A DNA stretch of 64,000 nucleotides from Bernardetia sp963719525 (lineage in GTDB: Bacteria; Bacteroidota; Bacteroidia; Cytophagales; Bernardetiaceae). Within the stretch, counting starts at the first letter, position 1; the number at the start of each line of letters is the position of its first letter. Location of the stretch: assembly GCA_963719525.1 (NCBI GenBank), contig CAVRCG010000004.1:3658001-3722000 (forward strand). The letters are read 5' to 3'. The notes under the pieces were generated by a model that was not told where the DNA came from, ran no database searches, and saw only the letters and a list, made by a program, of their open reading frames with translations. Below, piece after piece: positions 46,074 through 54,771 of this stretch. The translations under genes and the position numbers were made by a program.

Positions 46074-46517
46074 ATGAACAAGTTTCAATTTATCAAAAAA
46101 ACCTTATTTGCTGTTTTATTTAGTATTGGTTTTGCGTTTTCTGCATCTGCTCAAAATACATTGACCGTAGAGGTTTCCAATATAAAAAGTGATAAAGGTA
46201 CAATTATGATAGCTCTTTTTAAAGGAGAAATAGGTTTTCCAAAAGACGATTCAAAGGCAGTAAAAAGAGAAAAAGTAACTATAAAGGGAGGAAAAGCAAC
46301 TATTACATTTACTGATTTGTCTTCAGGAGATTATGCTTTTGCATTATTTCACGATGAAAATGGAAACAATGAAATGGATAGTAATATGTTCGGAATTCCA
46401 AAAGAAGGATATGGTTTTTCTACTAACTACAAACCTAAAATGAGTGCACCTGACTTTGATGAAGCAGATTTTAAGGTAGAAGGAGACACAGTTCAGAAAA
46501 TCAAAGTTATTTACTAA
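46074..46517 (+). CDS. Exported DUF2141 protein
   Basis: The 147-residue protein has a signal peptide ending FSASAQ (about 26) and the DUF2141 beta-sandwich: LTVEVSNIKSDKGTIMIALFKGEIGFPKDD, a FTDLSSGDYAFALFHDENGNNEMDSNMFGIPKEGYGFS block (the family's Asp/Asn-rich hallmark) and a C-terminal YKPKMSAPDFDEADFKV. DUF2141 proteins are periplasmic with unknown function. It precedes the HesB-like gene by 30 bp on the same strand and may share its transcript. Confidence 0.85.
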   Translation: MNKFQFIKKTLFAVLFSIGFAFSASAQNTLTVEVSNIKSDKGTIMIALFKGEIGFPKDDSKAVKREKVTIKGGKATITFTDLSSGDYAFALFHDENGNNEMDSNMFGIPKEGYGFSTNYKPKMSAPDFDEADFKVEGDTVQKIKVIY

Positions 46518-46547
46518 ATTTTATTCGCTTTAAAAGATTTTATACAT

Positions 46548-46877
46548 ATGATTCCAGTTACCATTACTGATAAAGCATTTATACATATTCAAACCATTTT
46601 ACAAACTAAAAGTATTCCTAAAGAATATGGTCTGCGTTTAATTGTTCAGGGTGGAAATGGGTGTAGTGGTGTAAATTTTCGTTTGGGTTTTGATAAGAAA
46701 AAAAACGAAGATGAATCTTATTTCTTAGAAAATTCTTTACTCAATAATGAAACAATAGAAGTCATCTATCAAAAGAAGGATATGTTGTTTTTGATAGGAC
46801 TAGAAATTGATTTTGAAGAAAGAAATAACGAACAAGGTTTTGTCTTTCAGCCAAAAGTACTAGAACAGGTAAACTAG
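46548..46877 (+). CDS. HesB/IscA-like protein lacking the C-terminal CxC ligands
   Basis: The 109-residue protein follows the A-type iron-sulfur carrier fold: VTITDKAFIHIQTILQTKSIPKEYGLRLIVQGGNGCSGVNFRLGFD, with Cys39 at the first cluster ligand. The usual C-terminal Cys-Gly-Cys is absent; the matching place reads GFVFQPKVLEQV. With one ligand left it may be a degenerate or specialised carrier. The stop codon lies in a 14-bp tandem duplication (ctagaacaggtaaa twice from 46861 to 46887). Confidence 0.75.
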   Translation: MIPVTITDKAFIHIQTILQTKSIPKEYGLRLIVQGGNGCSGVNFRLGFDKKKNEDESYFLENSLLNNETIEVIYQKKDMLFLIGLEIDFEERNNEQGFVFQPKVLEQVN

Positions 46878-46913
46878 AACAGGTAAATTAGTTTAATAAA
46901 AATTGAAGACAAA

Positions 46914-46980
46914 GACCACAAAAAAATGACCAATAAAACTATTTTTATTGGTCATTTTTTATTGGTCATTTTTTTGTGGT
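46914..46980. terminator. Double, nested bidirectional terminator
   Basis: aaaaaatgaccaataaaa (from 46921) can pair with either of two tandem copies of ttattggtcatttttt; the outer alternative extends to ccaca/tgtgg. It lies between the HesB-like gene (plus) and the DUF4870 gene (minus). Confidence 0.8.
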
Positions 46981-46998
46981 TTCTATACTCAAATGAAT

Positions 46999-47394
46999 TT
47001 AAGCTCCTATGCTTTTAAACCATTCTTGAAAATGTTCTCCTACAATAGGAACAGGTTTACGATTTCCATTTATAGCTCCCATTAGTCCCATTACCCATAG
47101 AATACCTAAAGGAATAATTCCAAGTAAGAAAACTAATGTTCCAAGAATTGGAATAATATTAATAACAGACAAAGCAATTCCAGCTACTCCTATTCCAAGC
47201 ATCTGACGAATATGAAAATTGACATATTCTGATTTTGGCTCTTGATTCTGAACAAATGCTATAACCCATCCAATGATGGTAATATAAGCAATAATTCCGT
47301 TTGATTTTTCTTTGTCAGAAATGGTTAGGCTTCTTTCTGTAGCCGTTTCTAGTTCTGAAAAGTTTTCGGGTTGTTTTTTTTCTTGAGATTCCAT
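46999..47394 (-). CDS. DUF4870 (TIC20-like) membrane protein
   Basis: The 131-residue protein has an acidic cytoplasmic N-terminus, then IIAYITIIGWVIAFVQNQEPKSEYVNFHIRQMLGIGVAGIALSVIN, the DUF4870/TIC20-like signature (conserved FHxRQ), and two more helices ending RKPVPIVGEHFQEWFKSIG. Three or four membrane segments. The function of bacterial DUF4870 is unknown. It is convergent with the HesB-like gene via a nested terminator. Confidence 0.82.
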   Translation of the reverse strand: MESQEKKQPENFSELETATERSLTISDKEKSNGIIAYITIIGWVIAFVQNQEPKSEYVNFHIRQMLGIGVAGIALSVINIIPILGTLVFLLGIIPLGILWVMGLMGAINGNRKPVPIVGEHFQEWFKSIGA

Positions 47395-47545
47395 ACTAGC
47401 TTAGTAATTTAATTAATTAATGATAAATAAAAATTGGTTTTCAGTTCAATATACAAAAAAAATCAACAAAATATATAATTATGGCTAGTCATTTGAATAT
47501 ACTTTGTAAAAACTATCCTAAATCAATTGATAATTAAAACGATTC

Positions 47546-49498
47546 ATGAAAAAATATTTTTTTCTCTCTATTTTCTCTCTATTTCTAATTTATTTTTCAT
47601 TAAATAATGCCTTTTCACAAAATACTATTTTAGAAGAGCATAGAAAAATTTACCCCAAAGAAAAGGCTGTTTTTATAGGTAGGAGTAAACAAATAACTAT
47701 TGATTTTGATGTAAAAAAGGATAGTTTCAAAATCATTTCGAATATAGAATCACGCATGTTACATTTGCGTTTGCACTCTCAGGCTTATGCACAAGAAACG
47801 ATTACTTATTCGGATTATACTCGGCTATCTGCTATCGATGCCTATTCATTGATTCAAACGGCAGATGGAATAAAGAAGAAAAAAGTTACTAACTTTCAAG
47901 TTCGGGATGCTGTTTCGGAAGATGTATTTTATAATGATGTAAAAGAAAGAGTATTTTTGTTTCCTAATATTACGGCAGGAACACAAACCCATCTTTCTTA
48001 TACTGAACAGCTTTTAGAACCTCGTTTTTTGGGTAGTTTTTTCTTTACCTCTTATATTCCTTCCAAAAAAGTAGAATTTTCAGTTTCGGTAGATTCTACT
48101 ATAGAAATTGGCTTTCAACTTTTTGGAATGGATGATGATACTAGTAGAATTAATTTTACAGAAAATATACAAGGAAATAGGCAACTATATACGTGGTCTT
48201 TGGAAAATGCACCCAAATATACTGATGAAAAATCTTCTCCAAATCTTCGTTATTACGAACCTCATATTGTTTTATTTATCAAAAATAGGAAGATAAAAAC
48301 AAATGATACAATTCAACAAATTTATTTATCTTCTTCTATAAAAGATTTGTATGATTGGTATTATCCTTTTATTAGAGAAATTGACATAAAAAAAGAATTT
48401 CCAGAATTAAAGAATTTTGTTGATAAGCTAACAGCAAATGATACTACACAATTAGCAAAAGCAAAACGTATTTTTGATTGGGTTGCTACACAAGTTCAGT
48501 ATATTGCTTTTGAAGAAGGCGAACGTGGTTTCAGACCTGCCTACCCTGAAAAAGTGTGTAAAAGAAAATACGGAGATTGTAAAGATATGGCAAGTGTGCT
48601 TTTAGCTATGTTACGTACTAAAGGAATTGAGGCTCATTTTGCATGGCTGGGTTCAAGAGATTTGCCTTATTCTTATTCTCAACTGCCTATTCCTTTGGTA
48701 GATAATCATATGATTGTTTGTGCTAAAATAAATGGAGAAAATTATTTTTTAGATGCAACAGGAAACCAAGAAACATTCGGAATGCCATCTTATTTTATAC
48801 AAGATAAGGAGGCTTTGGTAGCAATGGATGCTGAAAATTTTGAGATTTTGAGAGTAAATTCTTCCCCTTACTCCCAGAATACAGTTTATGATTCTGCAAA
48901 AGTAAAAATTGAAGGTGCAAAAGTAAATGTAACAGGAAATATGATTTTGAAAGGTTTTCCAAAAACTACTATTGCTCCTTATCTAAATTTTCAAGATAAA
49001 GAACAAGAAATGCAGACTTTCAAACGCCTTTTAAATGCACATGAACCTACATTACAACTCAAAAAAACAGAGGTTTTGCCTACCAAAAGAGAAAAACCAT
49101 TACAGATAAATTATGAATATGAAATTCCAAACCATACGCAGTCTTTGTATAGTGAGTTTTATATTAATCTTCATTTGAATCCTGTTTGGAGAAATACAGA
49201 AATTGATAGTTTAAGGAAAACACCTATAAGCTCAAACTATAAATTTAAGAAAACACAAGTGTATGTATTAGAACTTCCACGAGGAGCAACTATTAAATTT
49301 TTACCTCAAAATAAAAAGTATGATTCAGAATATTTTGGCTTTTCAGTAGAATATATACGCACTTCCGAACAAATTACCCTAAAACATTCAGTCTATAGTA
49401 ATTATCTAATTCTGCCTGTTTCAGAATATGAGAAGTGGAATGAAATGATAAAAGAATTACATCAAGCGTATAGGCAAAATATTGTTTTACAGCGTTGA
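47546..49498 (+). CDS. Exported DUF3857/transglutaminase-like protein
   Basis: The 650-residue protein has a signal peptide (FFLSIFSLFLIYFSLNNAFSQ), an N-terminal DUF3857 beta domain (about 45-240) and a transglutaminase-like core (about 290-410). The papain-like triad is visible: Cys345 in GDCKDMASVL, His388 in DNHMIV and Asp403 in FLDATG. The C-terminal third is the DUF3858-like beta domain. It may be a peptidase or crosslinking enzyme in the periplasm. Length is normal for the Bacteroidota family. Confidence 0.88.
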   Translation: MKKYFFLSIFSLFLIYFSLNNAFSQNTILEEHRKIYPKEKAVFIGRSKQITIDFDVKKDSFKIISNIESRMLHLRLHSQAYAQETITYSDYTRLSAIDAYSLIQTADGIKKKKVTNFQVRDAVSEDVFYNDVKERVFLFPNITAGTQTHLSYTEQLLEPRFLGSFFFTSYIPSKKVEFSVSVDSTIEIGFQLFGMDDDTSRINFTENIQGNRQLYTWSLENAPKYTDEKSSPNLRYYEPHIVLFIKNRKIKTNDTIQQIYLSSSIKDLYDWYYPFIREIDIKKEFPELKNFVDKLTANDTTQLAKAKRIFDWVATQVQYIAFEEGERGFRPAYPEKVCKRKYGDCKDMASVLLAMLRTKGIEAHFAWLGSRDLPYSYSQLPIPLVDNHMIVCAKINGENYFLDATGNQETFGMPSYFIQDKEALVAMDAENFEILRVNSSPYSQNTVYDSAKVKIEGAKVNVTGNMILKGFPKTTIAPYLNFQDKEQEMQTFKRLLNAHEPTLQLKKTEVLPTKREKPLQINYEYEIPNHTQSLYSEFYINLHLNPVWRNTEIDSLRKTPISSNYKFKKTQVYVLELPRGATIKFLPQNKKYDSEYFGFSVEYIRTSEQITLKHSVYSNYLILPVSEYEKWNEMIKELHQAYRQNIVLQR

Positions 49499-49504
49499 AA
49501 ACAC

Positions 49505-49873
49505 CTATAAAAGTTGAACAAAATACTTTTCAAAATGAGGATCACTACTCATTAATTTTAGGTTTTTATTTATAGATTGAGCAATAATCATTCTATCAAA
49601 TGGATCTCTGTGATGCATAGGAAGAGAGGAGAGTACAGTAATGTCCTCTAAATTAGGATATAGTAAAGTTATATCTTCTGGAATAAGAGTTTCTGGTGGA
49701 GCAAACAATTCTAGTTTACCGATAGATTTTTTGATACTCATTTCCCAAATACTAACATAGCTAATAAATTTTGTGTGTCCTTCATCCTCTATAATTTGAC
49801 TTCTTTCTCTACTCAAACGAGAATCATCGTGCAAATACCATAAAAGTATATGTGTATCTAATAAAATTTTCAT
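49505..49873 (-). CDS. vapC: VapC-type PIN-domain ribonuclease toxin
   Basis: The 122-residue PIN domain opens MKILLDTHILLWYL, with Asp6 of the metal site; further acidic ligands are visible: Glu in SIWEMSIKKSIGKL near 43 and Asp in HRDPFDRMIIAQ near 92-95. It is predicted to cut tRNA or other RNA until blocked by its antitoxin, encoded 12 bp upstream. Toxin second and antitoxin first is the normal VapBC order. The stop codon is 6 bp from the convergent transglutaminase gene stop. Confidence 0.9.
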   Translation of the reverse strand: MKILLDTHILLWYLHDDSRLSRERSQIIEDEGHTKFISYVSIWEMSIKKSIGKLELFAPPETLIPEDITLLYPNLEDITVLSSLPMHHRDPFDRMIIAQSINKNLKLMSSDPHFEKYFVQLL

Positions 49874-49885
49874 ACGAATTTATAA

Positions 49886-50140
49886 TTACATGTAATCTTT
49901 AAAATCCTCCATAGGTTCATCAAAATCATCGGCAATATATCCTATCAAATGTTTTCCTGAACCACGTTTCAAGGGTAATTTTACATTTTCTTTATCTCCT
50001 CCTCTTACTATTTTTATATTTTTAGGTTGATTTTTGAGAAGCCACTCAAAAATATTTTGTTGATAGGATGGAGGAAGTTGTTGTACAAAATAGAGAGCAA
50101 CTTCCATAGGTAATTCTACATTTTGGTTATTCATAATCAT
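49886..50140 (-). CDS. vapB: VapB-type antitoxin, DUF2281
   Basis: The 84-residue protein has a helical N-terminus (PMEVALYFVQQLPPSYQQNIFEWLL) and the DUF2281 C-terminal toxin-binding tail SGKHLIGYIADDFDEPMEDFKDYM, a highly recognisable antitoxin motif. It should bind and neutralise the PIN toxin and autoregulate the pair. It starts only 15 bp after the NDH-2 stop on the same strand, so the toxin pair may be transcribed with NDH-2. Confidence 0.88.
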   Translation of the reverse strand: MIMNNQNVELPMEVALYFVQQLPPSYQQNIFEWLLKNQPKNIKIVRGGDKENVKLPLKRGSGKHLIGYIADDFDEPMEDFKDYM

Positions 50141-50155
50141 TTTGGTTTTTCGTTT

Positions 50156-51515
50156 CTAAACATACAATTCTTCTTTTCTTTCCTTTGAAGTAATTTGGGT
50201 AGGAATAATCAAACGATTACTTTTATCGTATGTAAAATAATTCCAAATCCAACTTGTCAGGATTACAAGTCTATTTTTGAAGCCAATAATAAACATCAAA
50301 TGAACAAAAAGCCAAACAAACCAAGCGAAAAAGCCTTGAAAGCTCATCTTGTTAGGTAAATCCACGACAGCTCTATTTCTTCCAACTGTTGCCATACTTC
50401 CTTTATCAAAATACTTAAACGGTTTCATTTCTTTCTTCTTATTCAACATTCTCTTAAAATTATCGCCTAATGTTTTTCCTTGTTGCATAGCTACAGGTGC
50501 AAGCATTGGAAAACCTTTTGGGTGGTCTTCCGAAACCATAGCGGCAATATCTCCCAAAGCGAAAGATATTTTCTATTCCTTTTACTCTATTAAATTCATC
50601 TACAATAATTCTATTTCCTTTCAAAATTGTTTCTTCTGGAAGTCCTTTTATTAAATTTCCCGTTACTCCCGCAGCCCAAACAAGTGTAGTAGAAGATAAA
50701 GACATTCCATTGGAAAGCTCAACGTGATTTCCATCAAATTCCTTCACACTTACTCCTTTCCAAATCTGAACTGTAAAATCTTTTAAATATTCTTCTGCTT
50801 TTTTACTAGCATTTTCAGTCATTCCATTTAAAAGTTTGTCTCCTGCTTCTACTAGATGTATTTGCATTCTTCTAAAGTCCAATTCTGGATAATCTTTTGG
50901 CAAGACATGTAACTTTAATTCTCCCAAAGCTCCAGCCACTTCTACACCTGTTGGTCCTCCACCTACAATGACTACATTCATAAGTGACTGCTGCTCTTCG
51001 ATAGTTTCTACCAACTGTGCTTTTTCAAAATTTCTCAATAAATGATTGCGAATAGCTAATGCTTGTGGAACTTGTTTGAGTGCAAAGGCTTTGTCTTCTA
51101 TTGATTTATTTCCATAAAAATTGGTCTTTGAGCCGTTTGCAATTACTAAATAATCATATCTCAATGTTCCCAAACTGGTTTCAATTACATTCTTTTCATT
51201 ATGAATCTCCAAAACAGTTGCTACTCTAAAATAAAAATCAGATTTGCTTTTTCCACTCTTTAATACTTTACGTAAAGGTCCTGCAATGGCATCGGCTTCT
51301 AATCCTGCTGTCGCTACTTGATACAAAAGGGGTTGAAAAGTATGAAAATTATACCTATCAATCATTACAATTTGAGCATCAACAGAACGCAGTTTTTTAG
51401 AGAGTTCTAAACCTGCAAAACCTCCTCCAATAATTATAATACGTGGTTTATTGGCAGTAGGAATGTGTAATTCTGATGTAAAATTGAGTTCTGAATTGGT
51501 GGAAGGTACTAACAT
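50156..51515 (-). pseudogene. ndh: Type II NADH:quinone oxidoreductase, frameshifted
   Basis: Two frames together encode about 452 residues, normal for NDH-2. The N-terminus KPRIIIIGGGFAGLELSKKLR binds FAD and VVIVGGGPTGVEVAGAL binds NADH. The first frame runs through GIENIF and then wrong residues; the second begins at the matching place with GDIAAMVSEDHPKGFPMLAPVAMQQGKTLG, the conserved quinone-site region. An extra base in the AAA run at 50562-50564 (plus strand) explains the break. The C-terminal amphipathic/membrane segment (FQGFFAWFVWLFVHLMFIIGF) anchors it. It feeds electrons to menaquinone and is probably intact in vivo. Confidence 0.88.
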
Positions 51516-51743
51516 AATAAGTTTATTTTTAGTAGAAAACGTTTTAGTATTTTTTTATAACTGCGTTTGACAAATTAAATTCGCTTAATTGAACGTAAAC
51601 TAGCTCACTAAGTTTAAGTTTGTTGTAAAATGAAAGTTTGTTTTTTGCTTTTTTTAGAGGAATGAATGTTTTTTTTTGATTAAATTTGATTATTCGTTCT
51701 ATTATGAAAATAATTTAAGTTTTTACTATATTTTACAAAGATT

Positions 51744-52544
51744 ATGACAGAGAGATATATAAATCCATTTACTGATTTTGGTTTTAAAAAGATATTTGGA
51801 GAAGAAGCTAATAAAGATTTATTATTAGATTTTTTGAATCAACTTTTTACAGAAAGAGGAGAAATAATGGAAATTACTTTTCTGAAAAATGAAAATTTAG
51901 GACGAGGAGATACAGACAGAAAAGCTGTTTTTGATTTGTATTGTAGAAATGAAAAAGACGAACGTTTTATTATAGAATTACAAAAAGCAAAACAGACTTA
52001 TTTTAAAGATAGAAGTATTTATTATTCCACTTTTCCCATTCAAGAACAAGCACAGAGAGGTGAGTGGGATTTCAAATTACAAGGAGTTTATACGATTTCT
52101 ATAATGGATTTTGTTTTTGACGATACTAATAAAGACCAATTAAGACATGATGTTGCATTAATGGAAAAATCAACGAAAGAGGTTTTTTATGATAAATTAC
52201 TTTTCATTTATTTGGAAATGCCAAAGTTCAATAAAACGTTAGATGAACTAGAAACGCAGTTTGATAAGTGGCTTTATGTACTCAAAAATTTGCATAGATT
52301 AGACAGAATTCCAGATAAATTAAAAACAAAATTATTCGAAAAAGTATTTGAAATTGCTGAAATTACAAAGTACAACGAACAAGAAAAATATGCGTATCAA
52401 GATAGTTTGAAAGTCTATAGAGATATGAAAAATGTAATTGATACGGCTGTAAGAGAACGAAACATAGAAATGGCTAGAGACTTATTAAAACAAGGTCTGT
52501 CTATTGAAGAAATTTCTGAAGTTGTCAAAACTATCAATATTTGA
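51744..52544 (+). CDS. Rpn-family PD-(D/E)XK nuclease (RpnL-like)
   Basis: The 266-residue protein opens MTERYINPFTDFGFKKIFGEEANKDLLLDFLNQLF and carries the nuclease core FDLYCRNEKDERFIIELQKAKQTYFKDRSIYY (about 66-97), with D, E and K in the PD-(D/E)XK order. These Rpn or 'PD-(D/E)XK transposase' proteins are DNases; in E. coli the full-length RpnL is toxic and defends against phage, and a C-terminal RpnS made from the same gene neutralises it. Its C-terminal helix-turn-helix-like segment (NVIDTAVRERNIEMARDLLKQGLSIEEISEV) is repeated in the next gene. Confidence 0.85.
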   Translation: MTERYINPFTDFGFKKIFGEEANKDLLLDFLNQLFTERGEIMEITFLKNENLGRGDTDRKAVFDLYCRNEKDERFIIELQKAKQTYFKDRSIYYSTFPIQEQAQRGEWDFKLQGVYTISIMDFVFDDTNKDQLRHDVALMEKSTKEVFYDKLLFIYLEMPKFNKTLDELETQFDKWLYVLKNLHRLDRIPDKLKTKLFEKVFEIAEITKYNEQEKYAYQDSLKVYRDMKNVIDTAVRERNIEMARDLLKQGLSIEEISEVVKTINI

Positions 52545-52571
52545 AATAGAAAAACTAAAAAATAATCAATT

Positions 52572-52841
52572 ATGACACTAGAAGAACTTTGTCCTAATAC
52601 TTACGAAGAATATGCAAAAATACATGGCGACTCTTTTGAATCTTTAAAAATATATAGAGATTTAAGAAACGTAATTGATACAGCTATTAGAGATGCCATT
52701 GAAAAAAACAATCACAAAAGAAATGTACAATTAGTCAAAAATTTAACTAAAATGAACCTTTCTACTAAAAGAATTTCTGAAATTTTGAAAATTTCTATTG
52801 AAGAAGTTGAAAGATTTATAAATGAAAACCATAAAAAATGA
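52572..52841 (+). CDS. Free-standing Rpn C-terminal domain (RpnS-like)
   Basis: The 89-residue protein aligns with the last part of the upstream Rpn protein only: IYRDLRNVIDTAIRDAIE...NVQLVKNLTKMNLSTKRISEILKISIEEVERFI matches VYRDMKNVIDTAVRE...EMARDLLKQGLSIEEISEV. The nuclease core is missing. It starts 27 bp after the nuclease gene. It could be an independent gene for the antitoxin-like product that E. coli makes from inside the nuclease gene, or a decayed duplicate. Its stop overlaps the next gene's start (ATGA). Confidence 0.7.
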   Translation: MTLEELCPNTYEEYAKIHGDSFESLKIYRDLRNVIDTAIRDAIEKNNHKRNVQLVKNLTKMNLSTKRISEILKISIEEVERFINENHKK

Positions 52842-53646
52842 ATTACTTCAAAAACAAAACAGTTTGGATTACAGGTGCATCTTCAGGAATTGGAGAAGAG
52901 CTTGTTTATGCCTTATCAAATCTGAATCAAAATACTAAAATTATTCTTTCAGCTAGAAGAATTGAAGAACTAGTACGTGTAAAAAACGCAAGCCAAAATC
53001 AAGATAATATAGCTATTCTTGATTTGGACTTAGCACAATCAGATTTTGAAGCAAAAACAAAAGAGGCAATTTCACTTTTTGGAAAAATTGATATTTTAGT
53101 TCATAATGGAGGAATTAGTCAGCGTTCGTATATAAAGGATACCAAAATGGAAGTGTATCGCAAAATAATGGAAGTCAATTACTTTGGCTATGTTGGACTT
53201 AGCACGAGCTATTTTGCCACACTTTTTAGAAAATCAATCTGGACATTTTGTAGTAATTAGTAGTGTTTTGGGAAAACTTTCTACTCCTTTGCGTGGTGCT
53301 TATGCAAGCTCAAAGCACGCTCTGTATGGTTTTTTTGATGGACTTAGAGCAGAATTTTACGAATGATAATATCAAAGTTTCGATGATTGCTCCTGGTTTT
53401 ATTCGCACAAATGTTGCCATTAATGCACTTACAGCAACAGGAGAGAGTTTTGCTAAAATGGGTAAAAACACAGGCGAAGGCTATCCTGCCGATAAATGTG
53501 CGAATCAGATTTTGAGAGCTATCAAAAATCAAAAAAAAGAAACCTATGTAGGCAAGCCGTTTGGAAAAGAAAGACTAGGATTGTATGTACGACGATTTTT
53601 TCCAAATCTATTTTTCCAAATTGCACGAAAACAAGCACCTGAATAA
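52838..53646 (+). pseudogene. Short-chain dehydrogenase/reductase, broken by two one-base shifts
   Basis: The first frame (to 53260) gives the NAD-binding TGASSGIGEELVYAL and VHNGGIS; the middle frame gives RAILPHFL...VVISSVLGKLSTPLRGAYASSKHALYGFFDGLRAEFYE with Ser, Tyr-x3-Lys catalytic residues; the last frame gives VSMIAPGFIRTNVAINAL. One extra base at 53193-53196 and one T at 53364 account for both breaks; their removal joins NYFGYV to LARAILPHF and FYE to DNIKVSM. Its ATG overlaps the stop of the Rpn-tail gene, implying translational coupling. Substrate unknown. Confidence 0.82.
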
Positions 53647-53717
53647 AGAATTAAGAAACAGAATTTTGTTGAATAGTTTAAAAAAATGAAACCACAATTA
53701 GCTATACGTTTTTTCAG

Positions 53718-53741
53718 TTCGTAATTTCTAATCCGTAATTA
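53718..53741. repeat. AATTACG-type short repeat (degenerate)
   Basis: ttcgtaatttctaatccgta followed by atta, next to the stop of the DoxX-like gene. Confidence 0.5.
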
Positions 53742-54176
53742 TTAAGACATTCCTCCCAAAATATAAGTTGTTATGATACATAAAATAAAATAAGCCACCA
53801 AATTTGCAGCACCCACATAATCTTTAACAACTCGCTGACCAAAAAACAGCATTGTAATATTCATAGTTGCCAAAACAGCTCCTATATAAGCAAATTTTAC
53901 ATCTCCTTTGAGTAGAAGAGTTACAACTCCAATAGCACTAAAAACACCTGCTGCCACTTCAAAAATAGTAATAATCACAAAAAGAGGAGTTACTCCTTTT
54001 TCCAAATAAGAACCTTTAAAGTGATCGACGAGCCAAGCTGAATTTTCGTCCCATCTAAAAACCTTATTAAAACCAGATTGGATAAACAGAATAGCTAAGA
54101 AAAGAGAACAAATTACCTGCAAAAATAATTTGGCTTCTAAAGGATTTGTGAAAAATGAAAATATATCTAGTAACAT
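53742..54176 (-). CDS. DoxX-like membrane protein
   Basis: The 144-residue protein has four membrane helices (about 17-35, 60-83, 90-110, 120-140) with LQVICSLFLAILFIQSGFNKVFRWDEN, the DoxX-family 'F-x-x-x-G-x-x-K' early motif, and a closing AYFILCIITTYILGG. DoxX-like proteins in Bacteroidota are linked to redox/thiosulfate or quinone-dependent roles but are poorly defined. It lies on the minus strand with aroQ 113 bp upstream. Confidence 0.75.
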   Translation of the reverse strand: MLLDIFSFFTNPLEAKLFLQVICSLFLAILFIQSGFNKVFRWDENSAWLVDHFKGSYLEKGVTPLFVIITIFEVAAGVFSAIGVVTLLLKGDVKFAYIGAVLATMNITMLFFGQRVVKDYVGAANLVAYFILCIITTYILGGMS

Positions 54177-54289
54177 AAATGAAATGGTAAATTGTAAGTG
54201 ATAAATTATAAATGAAATAAAAATAAATATTTCTTTAAGGAATAAGAATTAAATAAACTGCTATTTTAAAACAATTAATAAATTGATAA

Positions 54290-54751
54290 TCAGTAATTTA
54301 AATTCGTATTTTTTAGTTGATTTTCAAAAAAGTCTAGTGCCAAACTATAGCTTTCCATTCCGAAACCTACTATTACACCAATACAGTTCTTACTTAAATA
54401 GCTTTTGTGTCTAAACTCTTCTCTAGCAAAAGTATTCGAAATATGAACCTCAATGACAGGCGTAGAAATACTAGAAATAGCATCACCAATAGCTACCGAA
54501 GTATGCGTAAAAGCTCCTGCATTTAAAATAATTCCCAAAACGGTATCAGAAAAACCAATTTGATGCAATTTATCTATTATTTCTCCTTCATGATTGGATT
54601 GAAAATAATTGAGTTCTAAAGGTTTTTCTACAAAATTTTCTTTCAATTTTTCAAAATAATCTTCAAAAGACTGATTTCCATAGATAGAAGGTTCTCGCTT
54701 CCCTAATAAATTAAGATTTGCACCATTTATTATCCATACCTGTTTTTTCAT
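54290..54751 (-). CDS. aroQ: Type II 3-dehydroquinate dehydratase
   Basis: A 153-residue enzyme with the full family pattern: INGANLNLLGKREPSIYG (catalytic Tyr24), NHEGEIIDKLHQ, LGIILNAGAFTHTSVAIGDA and the catalytic His in VIEVHISN followed by AREEFRHKSY. It dehydrates 3-dehydroquinate in the shikimate pathway. Length is normal for the dodecameric type II enzyme. No other aro genes are adjacent. It is divergent from crtI across 230 bp containing several hairpins. Confidence 0.95.
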   Translation of the reverse strand: MKKQVWIINGANLNLLGKREPSIYGNQSFEDYFEKLKENFVEKPLELNYFQSNHEGEIIDKLHQIGFSDTVLGIILNAGAFTHTSVAIGDAISSISTPVIEVHISNTFAREEFRHKSYLSKNCIGVIVGFGMESYSLALDFFENQLKNTNLNY

Positions 54752-54771
54752 TCATTAATTGTATTTGTAGG

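Noticed and set aside
51744..52544. Active transposase/insertion sequence at the Rpn gene
   Set aside because: Despite the 'putative transposase' label of the family, no terminal inverted repeats or target duplication flank it.
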